The position numbers were made by a program, and so were the translations under genes. The notes beneath the pieces were generated by a model. It made no database searches. It had not been told where the DNA came from and saw only the letters and a program-made list of their open reading frames with translations. Below, piece by piece: positions 7,962-16,625 of a stretch of DNA of 64,000 nt (its first letter is position 1; the number at the start of each line of letters is the position of its first letter). The DNA is from TMED27 sp964350435 (GTDB taxonomy: Bacteria > Pseudomonadota > Alphaproteobacteria > Micavibrionales > Micavibrionaceae): NCBI GenBank assembly GCA_964350435.1, contig CAYGJS010000009.1, positions 1 to 64,000 on the forward strand. Reading direction: 5' to 3'.

Positions 7962-9173
7962 TTAACGATCAATCTCTCCAAACACAATATCGAGGCTTCC
8001 GATAATCGAAACCGTATCGGCAAGCTGGTGCCCTCTGCTCATAAAATCCAGAGCCTGCAAATGTGCAAACCCCGGAGCGCGAATGCGGCATCTATAAGGC
8101 TTATTCGTACCGTCAGACACCAGATACACCCCGAACTCCCCCTTCGGCGCCTCAACGGCCGTGTAGGTTTCTCCGGCGGGTACGTGATACCCTTCGGTAT
8201 AAAGTTTAAAGTGGTGGATCATCGCCTCCATAGAACTTTTCATCTCCGCGCGCGGCGGCGGGCAAACTTTGTAATCATTCGACTTACATAACCCGTCAGG
8301 CATATTCTTGATCGCCTGCTTCATAATCTTGATGGATTCATACATCTCCGCCATCCGCACCAGATACCGGGCATAGCAATCCCCGGTTTTACCGACAGGA
8401 ATATCAAAATCAAATTCTTCATATGAATCATAAGGCTGTGACTTACGCAAATCCCACGCAACGCCGCTGCCCCGAAGCATCGGCCCGCTAAAGCCCCAAT
8501 CCCGCGCATCCGCATCCGACACGGTGCCGATATCAACCGTGCGCTGCTTGAAAATCCGGTTATGCGTCAGCAAACCTTCCAGATCGACGAGGAACTTCGG
8601 CAAATCCTCAACCCAATCATACATATCATCAAGAAGTCCCGCAGGCAGGTCTTGTGCCACTCCGCCGGGGCGGAAATAATTCGCGTGCAAACGCGCACCG
8701 CAAACCCGCTCATAAAATTCCATCCCCTTCTCGCGCTCTTCAAACCCCCAAAGCGCAGGCGTAAGCGCCCCAACGTCCAAGGCAAAGGTCGTAATATTCA
8801 AAATATGATTGAGAATGCGGCCTAGCTCGCAAAAAAGAACGCGGATATATTGCCCGCGCTTCGGCACCGTGATCCCGAGAAGCTTCTCCGTCGCCAGCGC
8901 AAACGCATGCTCTTGGTTCATCGGACACACATAATCCAAACGGTCGAAGTATGGCAACGCCTGCATATAGGTTTTATATTCGATCAACTTCTCGGTACCG
9001 CGGTGAAGCAGTCCGATATGCGGATCGGCGCGCTCCACGATCTCACCTTCCATTTCAAGCACAAGACGAAGCACGCCATGCGCCGCAGGATGCTGCGGCC
9101 CGAAATTCATCGTAAACGGCTTGATCTGCGTTTCTTCGGCAATATCCAGATCTTTGGCTAAATCTGCGCTCAT
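7962..9173 (-). CDS. nuoD: NADH-quinone oxidoreductase subunit D
   Basis: 49 kDa subunit of complex I, related to the large subunit of NiFe hydrogenases, forming the quinone-binding pocket together with NuoB. The N-terminal signature NFGPQHPAAHGVLRL (about residues 24-38) contains the quinone-site His. DPHIGLLHRGTEKL follows, and the C-terminus ends with the conserved SLDIVFGEIDR. Length of 403 residues fits a stand-alone NuoD rather than a NuoCD fusion. The start overlaps the nuoC stop by four bases. Confidence 0.97.
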   Translation of the reverse strand: MSADLAKDLDIAEETQIKPFTMNFGPQHPAAHGVLRLVLEMEGEIVERADPHIGLLHRGTEKLIEYKTYMQALPYFDRLDYVCPMNQEHAFALATEKLLGITVPKRGQYIRVLFCELGRILNHILNITTFALDVGALTPALWGFEEREKGMEFYERVCGARLHANYFRPGGVAQDLPAGLLDDMYDWVEDLPKFLVDLEGLLTHNRIFKQRTVDIGTVSDADARDWGFSGPMLRGSGVAWDLRKSQPYDSYEEFDFDIPVGKTGDCYARYLVRMAEMYESIKIMKQAIKNMPDGLCKSNDYKVCPPPRAEMKSSMEAMIHHFKLYTEGYHVPAGETYTAVEAPKGEFGVYLVSDGTNKPYRCRIRAPGFAHLQALDFMSRGHQLADTVSIIGSLDIVFGEIDR

Positions 9174-9823
9174 ACCTTCTTCACCTCTTTCGTGCTCTTC
9201 CAGCCATGCGGCGGTATTGCACCCTTCTCATCCCCCGGAAGCTGAACTGCCGTCAGCCCTTCCCAAGGCGAGAGCGTATCAAAATTGCGGAAATCCTGCG
9301 TCAGCTTCACCGGCTCATACACAACGCGCTTCAGCTCGTCGTCATAACGCAGCTCGACATACCCCGTCAGCGGGAAGTCTTTACGCTGCGGATGCCCCTC
9401 AAACCCATAATCGGTGAGAATGCGCCGCAAATCGGGATTTCCATCAAACATTACGCCATACATATCCCAGACTTCACGCTCGAACCACGTCGCCGCGCTG
9501 AATATCCCGACCGCTGATGGCACAGGGTTTTCCTCCGACGTCCGCACGCGGACACGGGCGCGATGATTATGCCGCAGAGACAGCAAATTATAAACCACCT
9601 CAAAACGCTCATCTCCGCGCTCAGGATAATCCACCCCGCAAATATCAATTAAAAGACGGAAATGACACTCTTTGTCATCTTTCAAAAAGTTCAAAACCTC
9701 GATGATATCCTTGGCCTTGGCGTCTAAAACCAACTCGTCCTTATAAAAAGAATGCCTATCAATAGCCCCCGAAAGCTTCTCTGCGATATAATCCGCCAAA
9801 TCTTTTAAGGCATCATTAGGCAT
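9170..9823 (-). CDS. nuoC: NADH-quinone oxidoreductase subunit C
   Basis: 30 kDa subunit of the peripheral arm of complex I, structural, with no cofactor. Recognised by VYNLLSLRHNHRARVRV (about residue 76), the family signature AATWFEREVWDMYGVMFDGN, and LRRILTDYGFEGHPQRKDFP. Its 217 residues are usual for the unfused protein. The start overlaps the nuoB stop and the stop overlaps the nuoD start, so translation is coupled across nuoB-nuoC-nuoD. Confidence 0.97.
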   Translation of the reverse strand: MPNDALKDLADYIAEKLSGAIDRHSFYKDELVLDAKAKDIIEVLNFLKDDKECHFRLLIDICGVDYPERGDERFEVVYNLLSLRHNHRARVRVRTSEENPVPSAVGIFSAATWFEREVWDMYGVMFDGNPDLRRILTDYGFEGHPQRKDFPLTGYVELRYDDELKRVVYEPVKLTQDFRNFDTLSPWEGLTAVQLPGDEKGAIPPHGWKSTKEVKKV

Positions 9824-10398
9824 CAGCGCACAATCCTTGTATCTTCACGTTGGATTTTTTTCTGAAGCTGCAAAAGCCCGTATACAAGAGCCTCCGCAGT
9901 CGGCGGACACCCCGGCACATAGATGTCAACCGGCACAATGCGGTCGCACCCCCGAACCACGGAATATGAATAATGATAATACCCGCCGCCATTCGCGCAT
10001 GACCCCATAGACACCACCCAGCGCGGCTCTGGCATCTGGTCATAAACACGGCGCAGCGCAGGTGCCATCTTGTTCGTCAACGTCCCCGCCACAATCATCA
10101 CATCGGATTGACGCGGGGATGGACGCGGAATAATCCCGAAACGGTCAAGGTCATAACGCGACATATACGCGTGAATCATCTCCACCGCGCAGCACGCCAA
10201 CCCAAAAGTCATCGGCCAAAGCGAACCTGTACGCGCCCAGTCAAACAAATTATCAGTAGAGGTCAGCAAGAACCCCTTCTCGTCCAATGTCTTGGAAATC
10301 GCCTGCGGAACAATATCCTGCTCTTCCGGCAAAGGCGCATCAACCCCTGTGCGAAATTCATATTCAGGCGCTTTTATAATATGCTTATCGTGCCCCAT
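9823..10398 (-). CDS. nuoB: NADH-quinone oxidoreductase subunit B
   Basis: PSST subunit of complex I carrying cluster N2, the last iron-sulfur centre before quinone. Ligands are seen as the tandem Cys in FGLACCAVEM (about residue 62), the Cys in MGSCANGGG and the Cys in YVPGCPPTAEAL. The segment RFGIIPRPSPRQSDVMIVAG is typical of the family. At 191 residues it has the usual N-terminal extension of proteobacterial NuoB. It lies 6 bases downstream of nuoA. Confidence 0.97.
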   Translation of the reverse strand: MGHDKHIIKAPEYEFRTGVDAPLPEEQDIVPQAISKTLDEKGFLLTSTDNLFDWARTGSLWPMTFGLACCAVEMIHAYMSRYDLDRFGIIPRPSPRQSDVMIVAGTLTNKMAPALRRVYDQMPEPRWVVSMGSCANGGGYYHYSYSVVRGCDRIVPVDIYVPGCPPTAEALVYGLLQLQKKIQREDTRIVR

Positions 10399-10404
10399 AA
10401 TCCG

Positions 10405-10776
10405 TCACTCCCAATCAAGGGCGCCCTTCTTCCATTCATATATAAATCCGACTGTCAAAACGCCGAGGAAAACCACCATCGACCAAAACCCGAAAAGCCC
10501 GATCCCCCCTAAAGAAATAGCCCAGGGAAACAAAAATGCAATCTCAAGATCAAAGATAATAAACAGCAAACACACCAGATAAAACCGCACATCAAAACGG
10601 TTCCGCGCATCCGTGAACGCATCAAATCCGCACTCATACGCCGCGTTTTTCTCGGGATCAGGCTTCTGATTGCCCATCAAAACAGACCCCAAAATCATCA
10701 CCACAGACACGCCCGCAGCAATGACCATAAAGATCAAAATCGGTAAATATTGAATGAGAAAATCTGCAGAGGCCAT
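10405..10776 (-). CDS. nuoA: NADH-quinone oxidoreductase subunit A
   Basis: Small membrane subunit of complex I with three transmembrane helices, near the quinone entry site. Helices are visible at about residues 10-30, 62-82 and 90-110. The conserved loop YECGFDAFTDARNRFDVRFY (about 48-67) contains the Cys that is exposed in the resting enzyme. It is the first gene of the local nuo cluster. The 105 bases upstream, up to the receiver-domain gene, must hold the promoter, but no clear -35/-10 pair was recognised. Confidence 0.96.
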   Translation of the reverse strand: MASADFLIQYLPILIFMVIAAGVSVVMILGSVLMGNQKPDPEKNAAYECGFDAFTDARNRFDVRFYLVCLLFIIFDLEIAFLFPWAISLGGIGLFGFWSMVVFLGVLTVGFIYEWKKGALDWE

Positions 10777-10881
10777 GAAAACTTACTTTGAAAAATCATT
10801 TGCACCATCAAAGTTTTAGCATCGGCAGCATGAAAAGAAAACAGAGAATTCCAATGAATGTACAATTAAAAGAAGCAAAGA

Positions 10882-11259
10882 CTAAGCACCCAAGACCTTG
10901 GTAACCTGATTCATAAAATTATTCGGCGTAAACGGCTTAACAATATAGCCCTTCGCCCCGCCCTGCAGAGATTTTTGAATCTCGGCAGCATCCGTAATCG
11001 CCGTAAACATAATAACCGGAACCTCTTTATTCGCAGTCGTTTCTTTGGTTTTAGTCAAAAATTCCAGTCCATCCCCATCAGGAAGTTCCCGTTCAGTAAT
11101 CATGGCGTCAAATTTATCCAGACCCAGCTCCTCAATACCCTTACTCAAAGATCCGGCAACAACAACATGCGCCCCTTCTTTCTTTAAAATAGCACGCGCG
11201 ATATTCACCATGCTCGGTGCCGCATCAACAAGCAAAATTTTTCTATTGCGAAGATTCAT
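10882..11259 (-). CDS. Single-domain response regulator with altered phospho-acceptor (pseudo-receiver)
   Basis: A 125-residue CheY-like receiver domain with no output domain. The acidic pocket is degenerate: ILLVDAAPSM has Asp12 followed by Ala where a second acid is normal, and MITERELPDGDG has Glu56 where the phospho-acceptor Asp is expected. The switch Thr86 (MFTAI) and Lys108 (YIVKPF) are kept. The Glu could mimic permanent phosphorylation, so the protein may act as a constitutive or phosphorylation-independent partner. No histidine kinase is adjacent. A paralogue lies 101 bases upstream on the same strand and the pair probably arose by duplication. Confidence 0.88.
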   Translation of the reverse strand: MNLRNRKILLVDAAPSMVNIARAILKKEGAHVVVAGSLSKGIEELGLDKFDAMITERELPDGDGLEFLTKTKETTANKEVPVIMFTAITDAAEIQKSLQGGAKGYIVKPFTPNNFMNQVTKVLGA

Positions 11260-11360
11260 TTTAATTATCCAAATCTAGATCGTAGAGTGACATTTTTATC
11301 ATCTAACAATAATAAAATAAAATAGTTAATAAAATACAAAAAGAATAAAACAGTAAAAAA

Positions 11361-11759
11361 CTAGATTTTAATAACATCTCTCTCCAAAAGCTTTTCAAGC
11401 TGATTAAGAAAGTCAGACGGCTTAAATGGCTTCACAATATACCCAACCGCACCAAGCTGAATAGATTTCATAATCTGAAACCTGTCTTTCTCGCCCGTAA
11501 GCATAATAACGGGAACGTCGCGCGTTTTGGGAAAAGTCTTTAATTCCTGCAAAACATCATTCCCATCACCATCCTCCATATATCGATCAAGAATGATCGC
11601 GTGAAAAACATGTGATTTTGCCAATTCAAGCCCTTTTTGCGCCATATGAGCACCCGTAGGAATAGCACCCTCACGCTTCAAAAGAACTTTGACAATATCG
11701 AGCATAAATTGCTCAGCATCAATAACAAGGATATTTTTATTTTGAAAAACTGAATTCAT
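11361..11759 (-). CDS. Single-domain CheY-like response regulator
   Basis: A receiver domain of about 132 residues, without output domain. From the ATG at 11759 the protein has Asp14 in NILVIDAEQFM (again followed by Ala), the phospho-acceptor Asp58 in IILDRYMEDGDG, the Thr in MLTGE and the Lys in YIVKPFKPSDFL, so it should be phosphorylatable. Other in-frame starts exist at ATG 11771 and TTG 11789. I chose 11759 because it aligns with the N-terminus of the paralogue, but the ribosome binding site does not decide it. The sensor kinase and target are not in the window. Confidence 0.88.
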   Translation of the reverse strand: MNSVFQNKNILVIDAEQFMLDIVKVLLKREGAIPTGAHMAQKGLELAKSHVFHAIILDRYMEDGDGNDVLQELKTFPKTRDVPVIMLTGEKDRFQIMKSIQLGAVGYIVKPFKPSDFLNQLEKLLERDVIKI

Positions 11760-11811
11760 GCATACCAACATGCCTGAAGAAATATTCAAAAATCAACATG
11801 GAAACCTCAAA

Positions 11812-11888
11812 TGGCGCGAGAGACGGGACTTGAACCCGCGGCCTCCGCCGTGACAGGGCGGCGCTCTAACCAGCTGAGCTACTCCCGC
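11812..11888 (-). tRNA. tRNA-Asp (GTC)
   Basis: The acceptor stem GCGGGAG pairs with CTCTCGC. The D arm, T arm (GCGGGTTCAAGTCCCGT) and a five-base-pair anticodon stem CCGCC/GGCGG with loop CTGTCAC place the anticodon as GTC. The CCA end is encoded at 11812-11814. Confidence 0.96.
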
Positions 11889-11949
11889 TCATTTGAGATG
11901 CAAACAGATATCAATTTTCGTCGATCATTGTCAACGGCTTTTCTTGCAA

Positions 11950-13071
11950 TTATGCCGCTAAACTTTCGCCCGCAGGGGTAAAATCGAGATCCAGAGCCTC
12001 CGCCACCGCGCCGTGCGTGATTTTCCCTGCCGTGACATTCAGACCATTCATAAAATTGGGATTGGCAGAAAGTGCGGCTTTCCAACCCTTATTCGCCAGT
12101 TCAAGCGCATAAGGCAGCACCGAATGATTAAGCGCAAGCGCCGAAGACAGCGGCACTGCCCCCGGCATATTCGCCACACAATAATGCACAACATTATCAA
12201 CCACATAAGTCGGATTATCATGCGTAGTGGCCTTCGATGTTTCCGCGCACCCGCCTTGGTCAATCGCGATATCAACAAAAACCGCCCCCGGAATCATCGT
12301 CGGCAGCATCTCTTTCGTGAGCAGTTTCGGCGCCGAAGCCCCGGGAATAAGCACTGCGCCAATCACAAGGTCAGAAACCTGAACCATACGCTCCAATACG
12401 TCCGCATTCGAATATATGATATTCGCCCGCCCGATAAAATACTCATCCAAAAACCGCATACGGTCATTGTCACGCTCAAGAATCGTCACATTCGCGCCTA
12501 AACCCGTCGCCATCTGCGCCGCATGAAACCCAGAAACCCCGCCGCCAATAATAAGAACCTCCGCAGGTTTCACCCCCGGCACGCCGCCGATTAAGCGTCC
12601 TGTGCCGCCTTTATGCTTCTGCAGATGATATGCCCCGACTTGAATAGAGAGCCGCCCGGCAATCTCACTCATGGGCTGCAACAAGGGCAGGCTCCGCCCA
12701 TCCTTACCCGTGACCGTTTCATAAGCAATGCACGTCGCGCCAGATTTCATCAGCCCTTCCGCCTGCGCTTTATCCGCCGCCAAATGCAAATAGGTAAAAA
12801 GCACATGATCAGGACGCAGCATCGCAATTTCGGACGCCTGCGGCTCTTTCACCTTGATAATCATATCGGCTTGGTCGAACACTTCCGCCGCGTCGCCGCC
12901 AATGCGCGCGCCCACAGCCTGATAATCCATATCCGTGAAATTGATCGCCGCGCCCGCGCCGGTTTCAATAATCACCTCATGCCCATGGCGCACGAATTCT
13001 TTTACCGACGAAGGCACCAGCCCCACGCGATGTTCAAGTGTCTTAATTTCCTTGGGAACGCCGATAATCAT
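11950..13071 (-). CDS. ald: Alanine dehydrogenase
   Basis: NAD-dependent reversible deamination of L-alanine to pyruvate and ammonia. The N-terminus MIIGVPKEIKTLEHRVGLVP is the family signature and contains the pyruvate-binding Arg. Lys at about 74 (MIIKVKEP) and His at about 95 (YLHLAAD) are catalytic residues. The Rossmann motif GGVPGVKPAEVLIIGGGVSG begins near 161, and VDIAIDQGGCAET contains the catalytic Asp. Length of 373 residues is normal. It lies 21 bases downstream of gabD on the same strand; together they could feed amino-nitrogen and carbon into central metabolism. Confidence 0.96.
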   Translation of the reverse strand: MIIGVPKEIKTLEHRVGLVPSSVKEFVRHGHEVIIETGAGAAINFTDMDYQAVGARIGGDAAEVFDQADMIIKVKEPQASEIAMLRPDHVLFTYLHLAADKAQAEGLMKSGATCIAYETVTGKDGRSLPLLQPMSEIAGRLSIQVGAYHLQKHKGGTGRLIGGVPGVKPAEVLIIGGGVSGFHAAQMATGLGANVTILERDNDRMRFLDEYFIGRANIIYSNADVLERMVQVSDLVIGAVLIPGASAPKLLTKEMLPTMIPGAVFVDIAIDQGGCAETSKATTHDNPTYVVDNVVHYCVANMPGAVPLSSALALNHSVLPYALELANKGWKAALSANPNFMNGLNVTAGKITHGAVAEALDLDFTPAGESLAA

Positions 13072-13092
13072 TTTTTCGAAACCTCCAATTTA

Positions 13093-14520
13093 TTATTCTG
13101 CCATAAGGATATATTTAATTTCCAAATACTCCTCCAGACCGTATTTTGAACCCTCCCGCCCGATTCCCGATTGCTTCACCCCGCCAAAGGGCGCAATCTC
13201 GGTCGACAGGATCGGCGTATTGACAGCCACCATCCCGTATTCCAAGCCTTCCGACACCCGCCAAATCCGCGCCATATCCTTGGCATAGAAATATGACGCA
13301 AGACCGTATTCCGTATCATTCGCTTGCGCGATAACGTCCGCTTCATCCTTAAACCGAAACAATGGCGCGAGCGGCCCGAATGTCTCCTCCCGCGCAACTT
13401 TCATACCCTGAGTAGCGCCCGCAATCACAGTAGGCTCAAAATACGTCCCGCCCATTTTATGCCGCGCACCTCCAACCATAAGCGTCCCGCCCTGCCCTAT
13501 AGCATCGGAGATATGCTCCTCAACTTTGCTTACCGCATCCACACTGATAAGCGGGCCAATATCAACCCCGACTTTCAGAGCCTTAACAGCCTTCACAAAC
13601 TTCTGGGTAAATTCATCATAAATGCCGTCCTGCACATAAATGCGGTTCGCGCAAACGCAAGTCTGCCCTGCATTGCGGTACTTACAGGCAATCGCGCCCT
13701 TTACGGCGGCGTCAATATCCGCATCATCAAACACAATAAACGGCGCATTCCCGCCCAGCTCCAGCGATATCTTCTTCACCGTGTCCGCGCATTGCGCCAT
13801 CAAAATCTTGCCCACACGCGTAGAGCCTGTAAAAGACAGCTTCCGCACAACCGAACTCTCACACAGAGCCTCACCAATCTCCCGCGCTCCTGTTCCAGTC
13901 ACGATATTGAGAACCCCTTGAGGAATCCCCGCCTCTTCAGCCAAAACGCCCAAAGCCAATGCCGATAGAGGCGTTTCCGATGCGGGCTTAAGCACCGCCG
14001 TGCAACCAGCCGCCAGCGCAGGCCCGATTTTGCGTGTAATCATCGCCGAAGGGAAATTCCACGGCGTAATAAAACCACAAACCCCAATCGGCTGCTTTTG
14101 CACCAGAACGCGTGCACCCTTTAAATGCGAGGGAATAATATCGCCATACGCCCGCTTGCCTTCCTCGGCAAACCACTCAATGAAACTCGCGCCGTAAAGC
14201 ACCTCACCCTTGGCCTCAGCAAGAGGCTTGCCCTGCTCCGCTTTAAGGATCGCCGCCAGATCATCGGCATTATTGACAATAAGCTGATAGAATTTTTTAA
14301 GAATAGAGCTGCGCTCTTTCGCGGTTCTGGCCGCCCAATCAGGAAACGCCCTCTCCGCGGCCTTTATCGCCGCGACAACATCTTTGGTAGATAGATCGGG
14401 CACACTGGCGATTTTCGAACCATCTGCAGGATTAAGCACATCAAAGTTTCGCGCCCCGCTGACCCATTTCCCGCCGATATAGGCTTTGTCTTTTAGAAGA
14501 TTTTTGTTTTTGAGTTTCAT
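13093..14520 (-). CDS. gabD: NAD(P)-dependent succinate-semialdehyde dehydrogenase
   Basis: Aldehyde dehydrogenase that oxidises succinate semialdehyde to succinate, the last step of GABA breakdown. The ALDH features are PWNFPSAMITRKIGPALAAG (cofactor fold, about residue 149), FTGSTRVGK, the general base Glu in SLELGGNAPF and the catalytic Cys in NAGQTCVCANRIYVQDG (about 282). The Cys-Val-Cys arrangement and the KQSGIGREGSKYGLEEYLE end are typical of GabD. No GABA aminotransferase is adjacent, so other semialdehyde substrates remain possible. ald follows after 21 bases. Confidence 0.93.
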   Translation of the reverse strand: MKLKNKNLLKDKAYIGGKWVSGARNFDVLNPADGSKIASVPDLSTKDVVAAIKAAERAFPDWAARTAKERSSILKKFYQLIVNNADDLAAILKAEQGKPLAEAKGEVLYGASFIEWFAEEGKRAYGDIIPSHLKGARVLVQKQPIGVCGFITPWNFPSAMITRKIGPALAAGCTAVLKPASETPLSALALGVLAEEAGIPQGVLNIVTGTGAREIGEALCESSVVRKLSFTGSTRVGKILMAQCADTVKKISLELGGNAPFIVFDDADIDAAVKGAIACKYRNAGQTCVCANRIYVQDGIYDEFTQKFVKAVKALKVGVDIGPLISVDAVSKVEEHISDAIGQGGTLMVGGARHKMGGTYFEPTVIAGATQGMKVAREETFGPLAPLFRFKDEADVIAQANDTEYGLASYFYAKDMARIWRVSEGLEYGMVAVNTPILSTEIAPFGGVKQSGIGREGSKYGLEEYLEIKYILMAE

Positions 14521-14521
14521 A

Positions 14522-14609
14522 ATTTTAATTTAACCACAACGCACGCAACGATCACGACGTTTATTTTATTTTCTTTGTGTTCGCAGTGATCGTGGTGGTT
14601 CAAAATTAA
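14522..14609 (-). repeat. Imperfect inverted repeat between ispG and gabD
   Basis: aaccac (14532-14537) pairs with gtggtt (14595-14600), and cgatcac (14549-14555) pairs with gtgatcg (14586-14592). The outer arms are AT-rich and partly complementary. It fills the gap between gabD and ispG and overlaps the ispG stop. It resembles a dispersed intergenic repeat more than a terminator, because no T tract follows the stem. Confidence 0.5.
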
Positions 14610-15847
14610 GCCGCTTCACTGCGCCCGCCAAAACGTTTCTCAATATACTCTTCAACCAGAGCCTGAAATTCCGCCGCAATATTCTCCCCGCGTAGCGTCT
14701 GCGCTTTCTTGCCGTCAATAAACACCGGCGCGATCGGGCTTTCCCCCGTGCCGGGCAATGAAATGCCGATATCCGCGTGCTTGCTCTCCCCCGGCCCATT
14801 GACGATACAGCCCATCACCGCGACTTTCAGCGTTTCCACGCCCGCATATTTCTCTTTCCATTTCGGCATATTGATATCTAAGTGCCGCTGAATATCCTGC
14901 GCAAGCTCTTGAAAAAATGTGCTGGTCGTGCGCCCGCACCCCGGACACGCCGCCACCTCTGGCGTAAAGCTCCGCAAGCCCAGAGCCTGCAAAATCTCCT
15001 TACAGACTTTAACTTCCAAAGTCCGATCCCCATTCGGCTCGGGTGTAAGGGAGGCACGAATCGTATCGCCAATCCCTTCATTGAGCAGAATCCCTTCCGC
15101 CAGCGCGGTCGCGACAATCCCCTTCGAAGACATCCCCGCTTCGGTCAGACCGAGATGCAGCGCATAATTCGTACGCTTCGCCAGCTCCCGATACACCGCA
15201 ATCAAATCCTGAACCCGCGAAACCTTGGCCGACAGAATAATCTGATCTGGCCGCAGACCCACATCAATCGCCTTTTCCGCCGAGAGCAAAGCCGACTGCA
15301 CCAGCGTTTCACGCATCACACTATCGGCATCCCACGGCTCTGCGCGCTGTGCGTTCTCATCCATAAGCTTGGTGGCTAGCGCGGCGTCCAAAGACCCCCA
15401 ATTCACGCCAATCCGCACCGCCTTATTATACTGCGCGGCCTTCTCCAGCATCATCTCGAACTGCGCATCTTTTTTCTTCCCGAAACCCACATTGCCCGGG
15501 TTTATGCGATATTTATCCAAAGCCTCGCATAGATCAGGATAATCATTGAGCAACGTATGCCCGTTATAGTGAAAACAGCCCGCAAGCGGCACATCCAGCC
15601 CTTCTTTATCAAGAGCTTCGCGCAGCTTTATCGCGCCTTTGGCGGCGTTATCATCATTGACTGTAATGCGGACAATTTCGCTGCCCGCCCAAAACAGATC
15701 CTTAACCTGCGCCAGAGTTTTTTCAACATCCGCCGTATCCGTATTCGTCATAGATTGCACAAGCACAGGCGCGCCGCCCCCCAGCGTAACATTACGAACC
15801 TTCACGGCGTGCGTCTTGTGACGCGGTGTCTGAATGATCTGAACCAT
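14606..15847 (-). CDS. ispG: 4-hydroxy-3-methylbut-2-en-1-yl diphosphate synthase
   Basis: Iron-sulfur enzyme of the non-mevalonate isoprenoid pathway that reduces MEcPP to HMBPP. The N-terminal barrel is shown by GGGAPVLVQSMTNTDTADVE (residue about 23). The [4Fe-4S] ligands are the Cys pair in AACPGCGRTTS and the Cys in MGCIVNGPGES, with the catalytic Glu in that last motif. Length is 413 residues. The upstream gene on this strand is tRNA-Val, 153 bases away, and the gap between holds nothing that I can identify. gabD lies downstream. Confidence 0.96.
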   Translation of the reverse strand: MVQIIQTPRHKTHAVKVRNVTLGGGAPVLVQSMTNTDTADVEKTLAQVKDLFWAGSEIVRITVNDDNAAKGAIKLREALDKEGLDVPLAGCFHYNGHTLLNDYPDLCEALDKYRINPGNVGFGKKKDAQFEMMLEKAAQYNKAVRIGVNWGSLDAALATKLMDENAQRAEPWDADSVMRETLVQSALLSAEKAIDVGLRPDQIILSAKVSRVQDLIAVYRELAKRTNYALHLGLTEAGMSSKGIVATALAEGILLNEGIGDTIRASLTPEPNGDRTLEVKVCKEILQALGLRSFTPEVAACPGCGRTTSTFFQELAQDIQRHLDINMPKWKEKYAGVETLKVAVMGCIVNGPGESKHADIGISLPGTGESPIAPVFIDGKKAQTLRGENIAAEFQALVEEYIEKRFGGRSEAA

Positions 15848-16000
15848 GCGGTTTATTTAGATCTAATTACCGTCAAGGTCAAAGATTTTAGAGAGAATGT
15901 GTTATTCGATAGATTTTATCATCAGGCGCAGCGCGAGAAGCGCAATGACCTGACGGTCATAAGCGACGAGCAAGAAAGCCTGAGAATAAAAGGTGAAGAA

Positions 16001-16075
<75 letters not shown>

Positions 16076-16144
16076 CCAAAGTGGTGAAGACGTATGTTTA
16101 ATCATCCCGCCCCAAGAAATCAAGGGAAAATCTGCGCCTTAAAT

Positions 16145-16172
16145 AGAAAAACCCCGCTCGAAAAAGCGGGGC
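16145..16172 (-). terminator. Rho-independent terminator of the HU gene
   Basis: On the minus strand CCCCGCT (16165-16171) pairs with AGCGGGG (16152-16158) around a six-base loop, followed by TTTTT (16147-16151). It lies 50 bases downstream of the HU stop. Confidence 0.85.
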
Positions 16173-16221
16173 TTTAAAATGAAATATATCCCCGCTTTGG
16201 CTGGGGACGACCAAAGGTCGC

Positions 16222-16503
16222 TTATTTCTTTTTGTTAACGGCTTCTTTCAGCTCTTTACCAGCTTTAAATTTAGGCTGCTTGGAAGCTGGAATCTTGATT
16301 GGCTCACCGGTACGTGGGTTACGGCCAGTTGTCGCTGCGCGGTTTGCTACAGAGAATGTTCCAAAACCAACAAGGCGAACATCGTCACCTTTTTTCAAAG
16401 CGCTTTTTACGGCTTCGATAACTGCATCAACAGCAGCAGCGGCTTTAGTTTTTGGAATGTCTGCTTCTGCAGCAACTTTAGATACGAGGTCTTGCTTGTT
16501 CAT
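16222..16503 (-). CDS. hup: DNA-binding protein HU
   Basis: Small basic nucleoid protein that bends DNA as a dimer. The 93-residue product begins MNKQDLVSKVAAEADIPKTK. The beta-arm signature GRNPRTGEPIKIPASKQPKF is at about residues 54-73 and carries the intercalating Pro. A longer frame starts ten codons upstream, but the strong AGGGGAT ribosome binding site at 16508-16514 fits the ATG at 16501-16503. The neighbour is lon, an arrangement seen in many proteobacteria. The 122 bases between them on the minus strand contain an imperfect inverted repeat (gaaacac / gtgtttc) that may structure the leader. A clear terminator follows. Confidence 0.95.
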   Translation of the reverse strand: MNKQDLVSKVAAEADIPKTKAAAAVDAVIEAVKSALKKGDDVRLVGFGTFSVANRAATTGRNPRTGEPIKIPASKQPKFKAGKELKEAVNKKK

Positions 16504-16625
16504 AATAATCCCCTTTAGGTTAAAGTTAAGCAATTTTCCGAAACACCCAGAGCACTCTCAGCTAACCCTTGAGCACCGTGTGTTTCAGACCCATACGAAT
16601 CTTTTAGGCCTTTTTAGGAAGGGAA

